Positions 54,369 to 64,000 of a DNA stretch of 64,000 nt are shown here, piece by piece. The notes beneath the pieces were generated by a model, which saw only the letters and a program-made list of their open reading frames with translations, did not search any database and was not told the origin of the DNA. The position numbers and the translations under genes are program-made. This DNA comes from Lysobacteraceae bacterium (lineage in GTDB: Bacteria; Pseudomonadota; Gammaproteobacteria; Nitrococcales; AK92), in assembly GCA_012523465.1 (NCBI GenBank), contig JAAYIK010000013.1, positions 186,001 to 250,000 on the forward strand. Direction: 5' to 3'. Numbering within the stretch: position 1 is the first letter of the stretch; each line of letters starts with the position of its first letter.

Positions 54369-54395
54369 TAAAGATTTCCGCCGCGCTGCCGATGC
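54369..54395 (+). promoter_or_regulatory. Sigma-28 promoter of flgMN
   Basis: TAAAGATT (54369-54376), 11-base spacer, GCCGATGC (54388-54395), matching TAAAGTTT-N11-GCCGATAA at 14 of 16 positions. Start near 54402, 76 bases before flgM, in the 214-base gap after flgA. Confidence 0.85.
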
Positions 54396-54477
54396 ATGGG
54401 GCGGAAGGATGTAACAAGCGCCCGTTGGCTCCCCGGAGACGGTGGCGAACAATGGATTTGCACCCAGGAGAGAGATG

Positions 54478-54792
54478 ATGACCAACCCGGTCGACAACAG
54501 CACGCGCATCAGCACGGCCATCCCGGCCAACAGCAGGGCGGTGCGTGCCGACAAGGCAGAGGAGACCCGCCCCGCCACCGGCGACAGCCAGAGCCATGTC
54601 GACGGCAAAGCGGACGCCAGCATCGAATCGAGTCGGCTGCAGCAGCTGCGGGAGCGCATCGCCGCCACGCCCGACGTGAACAGAGAGCGGGTGGAAGAAA
54701 TCAAGCAGGCGCTGGCCGAAGGCCGGCTCACCTTCGACCCCCAGCGCATCGCGCAGAAGTTCATCGATCTCGAAGGCTTGCTCGGTGACTGA
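54478..54792 (+). CDS. flgM: Anti-sigma-28 factor FlgM
   Basis: 104 residues from ATG 54478, seven bases after AGGAG (an adjacent ATG at 54475 is the alternative). The disordered N-terminal half and the FliA-binding helical C-terminal part SSRLQQLRERIAATPDVNRERVEEIKQALAEGRLTFDPQRIAQKFIDLE are typical. It is exported once the hook is done, freeing FliA; its sigma-28 promoter gives the standard feedback loop. Confidence 0.95.
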   Translation: MTNPVDNSTRISTAIPANSRAVRADKAEETRPATGDSQSHVDGKADASIESSRLQQLRERIAATPDVNRERVEEIKQALAEGRLTFDPQRIAQKFIDLEGLLGD

Positions 54793-55273
54793 CTCGAACC
54801 GGTCGACGGGCGCGGACTCCATGCAGGCGATCCTGGCGCAGCTGAGCGCCAGCCTGGATCGCCTGCATGGCATTTTGCAAGAGGAGGCGGACCGCCTCAG
54901 CCAGCGTCAGATCGACGGCGTCGACCGCTTGCTGGCCGACAAACAAGCTGCGCTGCAAGCGCTGGAGGCGCTGGAAGCGCAGCGGCGCGAGCTGCTCGCC
55001 CAGGCCGGCTTCGACGGCGGCGACAGCGCCATGCGGCGCTACCTGCGTGAGCGCTGCGACGCCTCCCTGCTCCCGGCCTGGGAGGCCATCCTGGACACGC
55101 TGCGGCGGGTCCAGGCGCTCAACGAAGCCAACGGCCGCATCATTCACCGCAGCCTGGAGCAAACCACGCAAATCCTCGCCATACTCCGCGGCGAGGACGG
55201 CCAGAACCCCCTCCTCTACGGCCCCAGCGGCCGCCCCAATCGCGGCGGCGGCAGCTCCCTCGCCAAAGCCTGA
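54785..55273 (+). CDS. flgN: Flagellar export chaperone FlgN
   Basis: 162 residues with a GTG start at 54785 that overlaps the flgM stop by eight bases. Helical FlgN pattern LDRLHGILQEEADRLSQRQID, LLADKQAALQALEALEAQRRELL and NEANGRIIHRSLEQTTQILAIL; the tail is glycine-rich. It escorts FlgK and FlgL. A bidirectional terminator follows. Confidence 0.93.
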   Translation: MTDSNRSTGADSMQAILAQLSASLDRLHGILQEEADRLSQRQIDGVDRLLADKQAALQALEALEAQRRELLAQAGFDGGDSAMRRYLRERCDASLLPAWEAILDTLRRVQALNEANGRIIHRSLEQTTQILAILRGEDGQNPLLYGPSGRPNRGGGSSLAKA

Positions 55274-55433
55274 ATCCCCCCACCCTGCCCGCCTGGGGCA
55301 CAGTCAGACGCGTGCCGGCGCCGGCGAGCTGCCCGCACGCCATGTAGCGGCCCGGCGCAGCGCTCCGACGCGACGGCCGCTGGCCTGGGAATGAGGCCGG
55401 CTGCTCGCTGTGGGACTCTTGCGGAAACAATAA

Positions 55434-55461
55434 AAAAAGCCGGACTTGTGTCCGGCTTTTT
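55434..55461. terminator. Bidirectional rho-independent terminator
   Basis: 12-pair stem AAAAAGCCGGAC / GTCCGGCTTTTT with loop TTGT. A-tract on one side and T-tract on the other, so it ends both the flgMN transcript (+) and the tRNA-Ala transcript (-). Confidence 0.9.
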
Positions 55462-55467
55462 GCTGTT

Positions 55468-55543
<76 letters not shown>

Positions 55544-55557
55544 TTGGAATGGCGTGC

Positions 55558-55563
55558 ATTATA
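55558..55563 (-). promoter_or_regulatory. -10 box of the tRNA-Ala promoter
   Basis: TATAAT on the - strand, with a GC-rich discriminator toward the tRNA start at 55543; start near 55551. No convincing -35 hexamer at 17 bases (CTTCCC region), so the -10 carries most of the evidence. Confidence 0.6.
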
Positions 55564-55589
55564 GCAGGCCGTTCGAGAAAGGGAAGCCC

Positions 55590-57002
55590 CTAAGACGAGC
55601 CTTCTGTAGCCGCGTGATTGAGCAGCCGGTCGATGCGGCTTAGCACCTGCTCCTGCCCCAGCAGCTCCAGCGTCACGTCTATGGGTGGCGACACCGCCAC
55701 GCCAGCCACCGCCACCCGCAGCGGCTGCGCGATCTTGCCCAGTCCCAGCGCGCGCTCCTCGGCAAGGGCGTGGATTTGCGCGTGGATCGCCTCCCCGGTC
55801 CATGTGGACAGCGCCGCCAGGCGCTCGCGCAGCTCCTTCAGCACCGGCAGGATAGCCTCGGTGACGTGCTTTTTGTATGCCTTGGCGTCGTACTCGGTGG
55901 GCGCCTGGTAGAAAAAACGGGCACTCTGCGCCATCTCCACCAACGTCTTGGCGCGCTCCGACAGCGCTTCCACCACCCGCTCCAGCGCCGGTCCCTGGCT
56001 GGGGGCGATGCCGAGCCGCCCCATGTGCCAGGACAAATGGCGAGCCACATGCTTGCGGTCGGAGTGCTTAATGTAATGCTGGTTGAGCCACAGCAGCTTG
56101 CTCGGATTCATGCTGGACGGGGCGCTGTTGATGTCGTCAATGTCGAACAGCGCCACCATCTCGTCGAGGGAAAAGATCTCCTGATCCCCGTGCGACCAGC
56201 CAAGCCGGACCAGATAATTGAGCACCGCCTCAGGCAGGAAGCCCATGTCGCGGTACTCCATCACACTGGCGGCGCCAGCCCGCTTGGAGAGCTTCTTGCC
56301 GTGCTCGTCCAGGATCATGGGCACGTGGGCGTACACCGGCGGCTCGACGCCCAGCGCCCGCAGGATATTGATCTGGCGCGGAGTATTATTCAGATGGTCA
56401 TCACCGCGGATGACATGGGTGATCTGCATGTCCATGTCATCCACCACCACGGTGAAATTGTAGGTAGGCGTGCCGTCAGCGCGGGCGATGATCAAGTCAT
56501 CCAGCTCGGCATTCTGGAAGACCACCTTGCCCTTGACACGGTCGTCCACCACCACTTCGCCGTCGAGTGGGTTGCGGAAGCGCACCACAGCCTCCTCGCC
56601 CTGCTTCGGCGTCCGGTTCAGATTGCGGCAATGGCCGTCATAGCGGGGCTTTTGCTTGCGCGCCATCTGCTCCTCGCGCAGCTTGTCGAGCCGCTCGCGG
56701 GTGCAAAAGCAGTAGTAGGCCTTGCCTTCATCAAGCAATTGCTGGATGACTTCCTTGTAGCGGTCGAAGCGCTTGGTCTGATAGAAGGGGCCCTCGTCGT
56801 ATTCCAGGCCCAGCCAGGCCATGCCTTCCAGGATGGCGTTCACCGCCTCCTCGGTCGAGCGCTCCCGGTCGGTGTCCTCAATGCGCAGGACGAAGCTGCC
56901 GCCGTGGCGGCGGGCGTAAAGATAGGAATACAGCGCCGTGCGCGCGCCGCCGATATGCAGGTAGCCGGTGGGGGAAGGAGCGAAACGAGTTTTAACCGTC
57001 AT
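55590..57002 (-). CDS. gltX: Glutamyl-tRNA synthetase
   Basis: 470 residues (E. coli 471). HIGH motif in [20 protein letters not shown] (9-28), [14 protein letters not shown], and the KMSKS equivalent KKLSKRAG near 240. C-terminal anticodon-binding region from about 330. Charges tRNA-Glu. It is directly followed by tRNA-Ala on the same strand. Confidence 0.97.
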   Translation of the reverse strand: MTVKTRFAPSPTGYLHIGGARTALYSYLYARRHGGSFVLRIEDTDRERSTEEAVNAILEGMAWLGLEYDEGPFYQTKRFDRYKEVIQQLLDEGKAYYCFCTRERLDKLREEQMARKQKPRYDGHCRNLNRTPKQGEEAVVRFRNPLDGEVVVDDRVKGKVVFQNAELDDLIIARADGTPTYNFTVVVDDMDMQITHVIRGDDHLNNTPRQINILRALGVEPPVYAHVPMILDEHGKKLSKRAGAASVMEYRDMGFLPEAVLNYLVRLGWSHGDQEIFSLDEMVALFDIDDINSAPSSMNPSKLLWLNQHYIKHSDRKHVARHLSWHMGRLGIAPSQGPALERVVEALSERAKTLVEMAQSARFFYQAPTEYDAKAYKKHVTEAILPVLKELRERLAALSTWTGEAIHAQIHALAEERALGLGKIAQPLRVAVAGVAVSPPIDVTLELLGQEQVLSRIDRLLNHAATEGSS

Positions 57003-57179
57003 CAGCTGCCCTTTAAGCTCAATGCGAAGTGGCGAGCTATGTTAGCAAATGCGCCGTCCTGCAGGACAACGATGACGGCCGGGGCCGGCAGGGCCCCCAT
57101 CGCCGCAATGGCAACGCCCTGGAGCGTCCGAAAATCGACGTCAAATTTTCGTCACACTCTGTCGCCGCCGCGATCCGTG

Positions 57180-57617
57180 CTATTGGGCTCCCTCCGCCCC
57201 GCCGGCGCCGACCGGGTCGGTGACGAAGCCGAGCCGCTGCAAGCCAGCCCTTTGCGCTGCCGCCATCACCTTCAGCACGCTCTCGTAATTGGCGGTGCGG
57301 GCGCCGCGGATGTGTACGTCCGGCTGCGGATCCTGGGCCGCCGCCTCCGCCAGCCGCGTCAGCAGCTCCTCCTCGCTGACGGGCGTCTCACCCCAATGCA
57401 CCTGCCCGTCGGCCGTCACCGACAGCGTGATGGTGTCGGGCTTGATGTCCGCCGGCGAGCTCTCGGCGCGCGGCAGGTCCAGCTTGACCGACTGGGTCAG
57501 CACCGGCACCGTGATGATGAAGATGATGAGCAGCACCAACATGACGTCCACCAGCGGCGTCATGTTGATTTCACTCATCACCTCCTCGTCGTCTTCGAAC
57601 TGATTGTCAAGGGCCAT
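57180..57617 (-). CDS. exbD: TonB system inner-membrane protein ExbD
   Basis: 145 residues from ATG 57617 behind GGAGGCAGG. One membrane helix with the conserved aspartate: MSEINMTPLVDVMLVLLIIFIITVPV. The periplasmic domain has VTADGQVHWGETPVSEEELL. It uses proton flow with ExbB to energise TonB. The exbB stop is at 57619, a one-base gap. Confidence 0.94.
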   Translation of the reverse strand: MALDNQFEDDEEVMSEINMTPLVDVMLVLLIIFIITVPVLTQSVKLDLPRAESSPADIKPDTITLSVTADGQVHWGETPVSEEELLTRLAEAAAQDPQPDVHIRGARTANYESVLKVMAAAQRAGLQRLGFVTDPVGAGGAEGAQ

Positions 57618-57618
57618 G

Positions 57619-58350
57619 TCAGCCTGCCTCCGCATGGGCATTGGCGGGCAACGCCGCCGGCTTGGCGCGGCGGGATGGCGGCGCGCCGGTCAGGAAATAG
57701 GCATGGAGCTGATGGGCGAAGCGGTTGAGCTTGCTGCGCACGTCCTTGTTGGCCCGGCTGAGCGCGTTGTAGCCAAGCACCGCCGGAATGGCGACGGCCA
57801 ACCCGAAGGCGGTCATGATCAGGGCCTCGCCAACCGGGCCGGCAACCTTGTCGATGCTGGCCTGGCCACTGACACCGATGCCGACTAGGGCATGGTAAAT
57901 CCCCCACACCGTGCCGAACAGTCCAATGAAGGGCGAGGTCGAGCCCACCGAAGCCAGCAGCGGCAGCCCCCTTTGCAGCCGCTCGGTGGAGGTGTCAATG
58001 GCGTCGCGCAGGCTGCTGCTGAGCCAGTCCGTCAGCGGCAGATTGCCGTGCAGATCGGCCTTGTGCTCGTTGTGATGGTCCAGCGCCGCCTGTCCTTCCT
58101 CGACCAGATAAAGATAGGGGTTAGAGGCGCCGGCCTGGCTGAGGATGCCTATCCCCTCGGACAGACTCTGGGCATGCCAGAACATGGACGCCGCGCGGTG
58201 CGCCCGGCGCAGCATCAGCAGCTGAATGCTGCGGCGGATCATTACGTACCAGGAGGCGATGGACATGCCCAGCAACAGCACGGCGACGAACTTGATCACC
58301 AGGTCGCCCTGGTTCCACAGGGCCTCTATGCCGTAGGGATTCGCTTCCAT
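57619..58350 (-). CDS. exbB: TonB system inner-membrane protein ExbB
   Basis: 243 residues with three membrane segments (about 20-40, 125-150, 165-190). The family pattern is LLASVGSTSPFIGLFGTVWGIYHALVGIG near 130 and KVAGPVGEALIMTAFGLAVAIPAVLGYN near 165. Proton-channel partner of ExbD. Ten bases from tonB. Confidence 0.94.
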   Translation of the reverse strand: MEANPYGIEALWNQGDLVIKFVAVLLLGMSIASWYVMIRRSIQLLMLRRAHRAASMFWHAQSLSEGIGILSQAGASNPYLYLVEEGQAALDHHNEHKADLHGNLPLTDWLSSSLRDAIDTSTERLQRGLPLLASVGSTSPFIGLFGTVWGIYHALVGIGVSGQASIDKVAGPVGEALIMTAFGLAVAIPAVLGYNALSRANKDVRSKLNRFAHQLHAYFLTGAPPSRRAKPAALPANAHAEAG

Positions 58351-58359
58351 CTCGGTTCC

Positions 58360-59169
58360 TCAATCCAGGCGAAAAGTAATTTCCTGCACGTAGCGCATTC
58401 GGATCGGCTTGCCGCCCCGGGTGGCCGGGTGATAGCGCCAGGTCTGCACGGCCTCCAGAGCCGCCTTGTCCAGGCGCGGGTAGCCGCTGCTCTCCAGCAC
58501 GCGCAAGTCGGACACGGTGCCGTCCGGCTCGATGACTAACTCCAAGACCACAGTCCCCTGCTCGCCCAGCCGGCGGGACAGGTTGGGGTATCGGGGCTGC
58601 CGGTTGTTGAAAGCACGGGCATCTTCACGAGGCTGCACCACGGCAGCGGCGGTGTCGCCGCTGCTCTCTTCTGCGGCACCGCGTGGCGGTGCGTCGGTCT
58701 GCCGGCTGGCCTGCTCCGCCGGCAGCGGCGCGCTTTCCTCGGCGGGCTCGGTCGGCCGTTCCTCGATTTCCTTTTCGGACGTCTCCTCGACGACCTGCTC
58801 GACCGGTTCCTCTTCGGGAGGCGCGGTGATGGCCTTCTCGGATGGCGGCGCCTTCACCGGCGGCGCCGGCAGCTCAGGCTTAGGCGGCGGCTTCGGCTTG
58901 GGTTCCGGTTTGAGCTTCGGCTTGGGTTTGAGTTTCGGTTCCGGTTTTGGCTCGGGCTTGGGCTTGGGTGGCGGCGTCGGGTTTGGGTCGGGCGCGACAG
59001 GAGCCTGAGCGGCCGCGGCCGGCGGCGCCATGATCAGCACCCCTTCGATGACGGGCAGGGTGATCTCGCCGGAGTCGCGACCGGTGAGATGAATTGCGCC
59101 GGCGATCACTCCGGCGTGGGCGGACACCACCACCAGGAAGACCACCAGCGATGTCAGGCGTGCTTTCAC
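58360..59169 (-). CDS. tonB: TonB energy transducer
   Basis: 269 residues with a GTG start at 59169. N-terminal membrane anchor (about 5-30), a rigid Pro-Lys/Pro-Glu region (about 60-90, KPKPEPKPEPKLKPKPKLK) and a C-terminal TonB domain with NLSRRLGEQGTVVLELVIE and LESSGYPRLDKAALEAVQTWRYHPA. It transmits energy to outer-membrane receptors for iron and vitamin uptake. Ahead of it lies a Fur-box match. Gene order tonB-exbB-exbD. Confidence 0.95.
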   Translation of the reverse strand: MKARLTSLVVFLVVVSAHAGVIAGAIHLTGRDSGEITLPVIEGVLIMAPPAAAAQAPVAPDPNPTPPPKPKPEPKPEPKLKPKPKLKPEPKPKPPPKPELPAPPVKAPPSEKAITAPPEEEPVEQVVEETSEKEIEERPTEPAEESAPLPAEQASRQTDAPPRGAAEESSGDTAAAVVQPREDARAFNNRQPRYPNLSRRLGEQGTVVLELVIEPDGTVSDLRVLESSGYPRLDKAALEAVQTWRYHPATRGGKPIRMRYVQEITFRLD

Positions 59170-59270
59170 TTGCGCTCTGGACGGTACAACAAGTTATTCG
59201 AGCTGCATGGCGATGGCAGGGCCGCTGCCGTCCATGGCTACATGACATGCGAATCATGCGAATTCTATAT

Positions 59271-59289
59271 GATAACGATTCGCATTTGC
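59271..59289 (-). promoter_or_regulatory. Fur box upstream of tonB-exbBD
   Basis: GCAAATGCGAATCGTTATC on the - strand agrees with the consensus GATAATGATAATCATTATC at 14 of 19 positions. More GCGAAT repeats extend through 59248-59270 and a possible -10 TAGAAT lies at about 59266-59261. This suggests iron repression of the tonB operon. The region 59170-59465 holds no other gene. Confidence 0.7.
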
Positions 59290-59426
59290 TAGACTGGTTG
59301 GCAAATCGCGACACAGCCGTCGCCAAGGCAGGCACCGACCGGGCGCAGGCAGTGTCCGCGCTCCAAACGTCCGTCAGAGGCTTGTCGCGGCCAGGCTTGG
59401 GTCGGAAGACAGGAATACAGAAAGAC

Positions 59427-59457
59427 AAAAGGGGTTGGGCTTTTAACCTAACCCCTT
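59427..59457 (-). terminator. Rho-independent terminator after tRNA-Val
   Basis: Read on the - strand: GGGGTTAGG / CCCAACCCC stem with one mismatch, a 7-base loop, and then TTTT. An A-tract on the other side makes it possibly bidirectional. It lies 9 bases after the tRNA. Confidence 0.8.
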
Positions 59458-59465
59458 GATTTTGT

Positions 59466-59540
59466 TGGTGGGCGCGCCTGGGATCGAACCAGGGACCCCT
59501 GCCGTGTGAAGGCAGTGCTCTCCCGCTGAGCTACGCGCCC
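59466..59540 (-). tRNA. tRNA-Val(CAC)
   Basis: 75 bases with encoded CCA. Acceptor GGGCGCG / CGCGCCC, D-arm AGCTCAGCGGGAGAGC, anticodon arm CTGCC-TTCACAC-GGCAG (anticodon CAC, reads GTG), T-arm CCTGG-TTCGATC-CCAGG. Complete cloverleaf. CAC valine tRNAs occur in high-GC genomes, where GTG codons dominate. Confidence 0.95.
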
Positions 59541-59554
59541 TTGTGAGGCCACGA

Positions 59555-59583
59555 ATCATAAGCACGAATCTTGATGCTGTCAA
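59555..59583 (-). promoter_or_regulatory. Sigma-70 promoter of tRNA-Val
   Basis: TTGACA (59583-59578), exact 17-base spacer, TATGAT (59560-59555) on the - strand. Start near 59547, seven bases before the mature tRNA. Confidence 0.85.
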
Positions 59584-59861
59584 CGCGACGATGCCATCCA
59601 CAGCCGCTTGCGCTCGCCTGCCCCGGGAACATCCGACGATCAACCACGGTTCACCGACAGGCGCTCCCTTGGCGAACCGCGCCAGCAACCGCACCCGTCA
59701 TTGCAGTCGGGATCACGGTAACCCGCAACCGCCGCCACGGGCTGCGTCGCCGGACTGGCACGACTTCGAAGCGGTCGCGCCGCCGGTCATGGTGGACCAA
59801 CAGCGGCGTTTTCCCGCCATGATGGCGGACCGGCAGGCCGCCGGCCCGCCGCCGCGATCAG
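59584..59861. other. Intergenic region without a recognisable gene
   Basis: About 280 bases between the tRNA-Val promoter and the thiolase stop. Only a short palindrome CCGCCAT-G-ATGGCGG (59814-59828) stands out, 34 bases past the thiolase stop codon; it could be a weak terminator or an operator. Open frames here are short and unlike known proteins. Confidence 0.5.
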
Positions 59862-61040
59862 CTACAGGCGCTCAACGATGGCGACATTGGCCAGCCCGCC
59901 GCCTTCGCACATGGTCTGCAGGCCATAGCGCCCGCCACGCAGTTCCAGAGCGTGCAGCAGGGTCGCCATGAGCTTGGCTCCGGTGCCGCCCAGAGGATGG
60001 CCCAGGGCAATGGCGCCGCCGTGGACGTTGAGGCGCTCGGGATCGGCGTCCAGTGCCTTGAGCCAGGCCAGCGGCACCGAGGCGAAGGCCTCATTGACCT
60101 CGTACAAGTCGATGTCATCAAGGTGCAGGCCGGCCTTGCGAAGCGCCCGTTGGGTCGCTGGGATGGGCGCCTCTAGCATGATCACCGGATCATGGCCAAG
60201 CACCGTCATGTGATGGATGCGCGCCATCGGCTCCACCCCTAGGGCCTTCAGACCGCGCTCGTTGACCACCATCACGCCAGCTGCGCCGTCGCAGATCTGG
60301 CTGGCGGTGGTAGCCGTCAGCCGTCCGCCTTCCTGCAGCAGCTTAACGCCCTGGATGCCTTCGAGCGAAACGTCGAAACGGATGCCCTCGTCCACCACGT
60401 GCATTTCGCCGGTCGCGCCGTCCTGGGTGCGCACCTCGACCGGCAGGATTTCCTTCTCGAACCAGCCGTTCTCAGTCGCCGCGATGGCCCGCCGATGACT
60501 CTGCAAGGCGTAGGCATCGAGCTCGTCCTTGGAAAGATCGTATTTGCGCGCCATCATCTCAGCGCCCACGAACTGGCTGAACTCCGACACATTGGGATAT
60601 CGGGCGCGGATATTGGGACTCATGTAATGGCCCAGCCCCGCCTCCTGCGGCAGCCTGATCGGTGTGAACATCGGCACCCGGGTCATGCTCTCGACGCCGG
60701 CGGCAATGACTACGTCCATGGTGCCGGACATCACCGCCTGGGCGGCGAAATGCAGCGCCTGCTGCGAGCTACCGCATTAGCGATCGACAGAGACGCCCGG
60801 CACTGACTCCGGCAGCCTGGAAGCCAGGATGGCATTGCGGGCGATATTCATCGCCTGCTCCCCGGCCTGGCCGACGCATCCCATGATCACGTCATCGACG
60901 ATGGCCGGATCGGCACCGACGCGGTCCACCAACCCATTCAGCACTTGCGCCGCCAGATCGGCCGGATGCCAGCCGGACAGCCGGCCGCCCCTGCGTCCGC
61001 CCGCCGTGCGCAGCGCCGCAACGATATACGCCTCTCCCAT
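59862..61040 (-). pseudogene. Thiolase (acetyl-CoA acetyltransferase) broken by a stop codon
   Basis: Starts at 61040 (MGEAYIVAALRTAGGRRGG) and reads as a normal thiolase to SVPGVSVDR, then meets TAA at 60779-60777 exactly where relatives have Gln before the active-site Cys (DRQCGSSQQA). The frame resumes at once with CGSSQQALHFAAQAVMSG and continues intact to the C-terminus, including NVHGGAIALGHPLG (His), and TMCEGGGLANVAI (second Cys). CAA or CAG to TAA fits a single or double base change. It is a point nonsense mutation, not general decay; a fragment starting at 60734 would lack the catalytic Cys. A sequencing error is possible. Confidence 0.85.
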
Positions 61041-61065
61041 CTCTCCTCCTGTTGTTGAATCGCAG

Positions 61066-61925
61066 TCATCGAATCAGCATAGGCGGTTTTTCCGCCCTGA
61101 CCATCGGCTTGTCGGCGTTTTCCCCAGGAGGCGCGGCATTCGCCCTACGGCAGCAGCGCCTGCGCCCAGACCAGGCGCTTTCCGACACGGCGACCGTTCG
61201 GAACAGCTCGCTCAGGAACCCATCCCGGCTGACCACATCGCTGATCTGGCCACGCAGCATCAGCACCGGCACCCGAATCCGTCGCGCCGCGGACCTGATG
61301 CGCTCGCTCTGGGCGGCGACGTCGGGCCGCTTGGTGCCGATGATGAAGGCCGAATCCCAGTGCCAATACAGGCAGCCGTCGGCGCCTGCTCGCAGATTCC
61401 TCTTGAGCCCTCGCGGTTTGGCGGGGCGGGGTCGATACAGCAGATAGCGGGCCACCGCAGCGGCAGCCTCCTCGAGGGAAGCGAAACCGTCGATGTGAGC
61501 CTGCATGAATTCGCGTATCCGCCGCAAGCCATCCGGCTCCAGTCGCGGCACCACGTCCACCAGCACCAGGCCGGCGGCGAGCTCCCGCTCGCTTTCTCCG
61601 ACCGCAAGCAGCGCCGCAACCCGCCCAGCGAGGCTCTGACAACGACCGGCGGCCGGGGCAGCTGGCGATCACCGCGCACAGGTCGGCAGCATAGGCGTCG
61701 AGCCGGTAATCGCCATCCACCGCCCATTCGCTCTCGCCGTGCCCGCGCTGGTTGAGGGTGATTCACGTGGTAGCCCCGCCCTGCCAGGGTGGCAGCCAGG
61801 GTTTTCAAGGGATGGCGGGTTTGGCCGCCACCGTGCAGCAAAATCACGCCCGGTGCCGTCGGCGAACCGGCCACCTCGGCTAGGAGCCGCACGTCCCGGC
61901 TGCCGAGGAAGCAACATTTTTCCAT
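61066..61925 (-). pseudogene. Alpha/beta hydrolase with several frameshifts
   Basis: Starts at 61925 (MEKCCFLGSRDVRLLAEVAG) with the oxyanion segment VILLHGGGQTRHPLKTLA. Near 61762 an extra base shifts the frame; then ITLNQRGHGESEWAVDGDYRLDAYAADLCAVIASC continues. The nucleophile region ASLGGL appears in the first frame again near 61630, and LAVGESERELAAG in a third. From 61566 the third frame runs intact through LVDVVPRLEPDGLRRIREFM and VPVLMLRGQISDVVSRDGFL but ends before the HMVAGD-type His region. Three shifts and a missing C-terminus mean it is dead. Same strand and between thiolase and hydratase/dehydrogenase genes. Confidence 0.8.
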
Positions 61926-62114
61926 GGTCATGCTCCTGCCGCAGCCGCCAGACAGTGGCGTCATCCGCGCCCACTGCCCGCTGCCGGGTTGCGGCAGGGC
62001 ACGGCAAGGCCACGATCATGCAGTCTCTCCTCTCCGCCGACAGCAACGCGTCGGACGCTTGCGGCCGGCACCATGGCAGCGCCAGCCGCAAGCGTCGAAC
62101 CACGTCAAGCAGGC

Positions 62115-64000
<1,886 letters not shown>

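Noticed and set aside
57129-57151. CGAAAAT / ATTTTCG inverted repeat after exbD
   Set aside because: Seven AT-rich pairs with a mismatch-prone loop and no T-run; too weak for a terminator.

Overview
The window is GC-rich chromosomal DNA from a motile, polarly flagellated-type gammaproteobacterium. The evidence is the gene set itself: FleQ instead of FlhDC, dual-domain FlgJ, the fabA-fabB pair, RF3, MtfA, YcgN, YfbR, YqaA, a Lar-type zinc-ribbon protein and ExbBD-TonB. The genus is not identifiable from the sequence alone. The order of flagellar genes resembles Pseudomonas and Chromatiales/Ectothiorhodospira-type genomes, but fleS/fleR and flhBAF-fliA are not here.

Layout. 1-5.3 kb: the tail of a YjdF-like membrane protein, a LysR regulator divergent from two tandem pirins, and a BASS-type transporter translationally coupled to a GntR/FCD regulator. 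5.3-14.8 kb: yfbR, a tiny basic ORF, yqaA, a DUF4139 lipid-envelope-type protein, a flippase-like membrane protein, a GT4 glycosyltransferase, DUF6316 and DUF2726 proteins, an SDR, mtfA and prfC. 14.8-22 kb: YcgN-like protein, slt, fabA-fabB, an NSS sodium symporter, a decayed ilvD fragment, a Lar-like zinc ribbon and a Gre-family protein.

22-55.3 kb is an almost uninterrupted flagellar and chemotaxis locus of about 33 kb. Reading against the + strand it runs flgBCDEFGHIJKL, fliC-flaG-fliD-fliS-fliT-pilZ, fleQ, fliEFGHIJKLMNOPQR, with cheV-cheR upstream of flgB and flgA-flgM-flgN divergent. I can read six sigma-54 -24/-12 promoters (before fliE, fliK, fliD, flgG, flgB, flgA) and three good sigma-28 promoters (before fliC, flgKL, flgMN), plus a weaker one before cheV. 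Together these give a nearly complete view of the FleQ/sigma-54 to FliA/FlgM cascade: structural rod, hook and export genes under sigma-54, filament, hook-filament junction and anti-sigma genes under sigma-28.

55.3-64 kb: tRNA-Ala(GGC), gltX, exbD-exbB-tonB behind a Fur box, tRNA-Val(CAC), and a fatty-acid oxidation cluster. In that cluster a thiolase is interrupted by a stop codon directly before its active-site cysteine, an alpha/beta hydrolase is broken by several frameshifts, and the multifunctional hydratase/dehydrogenase continues out of the window.

No CRISPR array, insertion sequence, prophage or defence island was seen. The most notable points are the promoter map (including a probable leaderless flgA mRNA and internal promoters before flgG and fliK), FleQ lacking the c-di-GMP LFRS motif, and three decaying metabolic genes.
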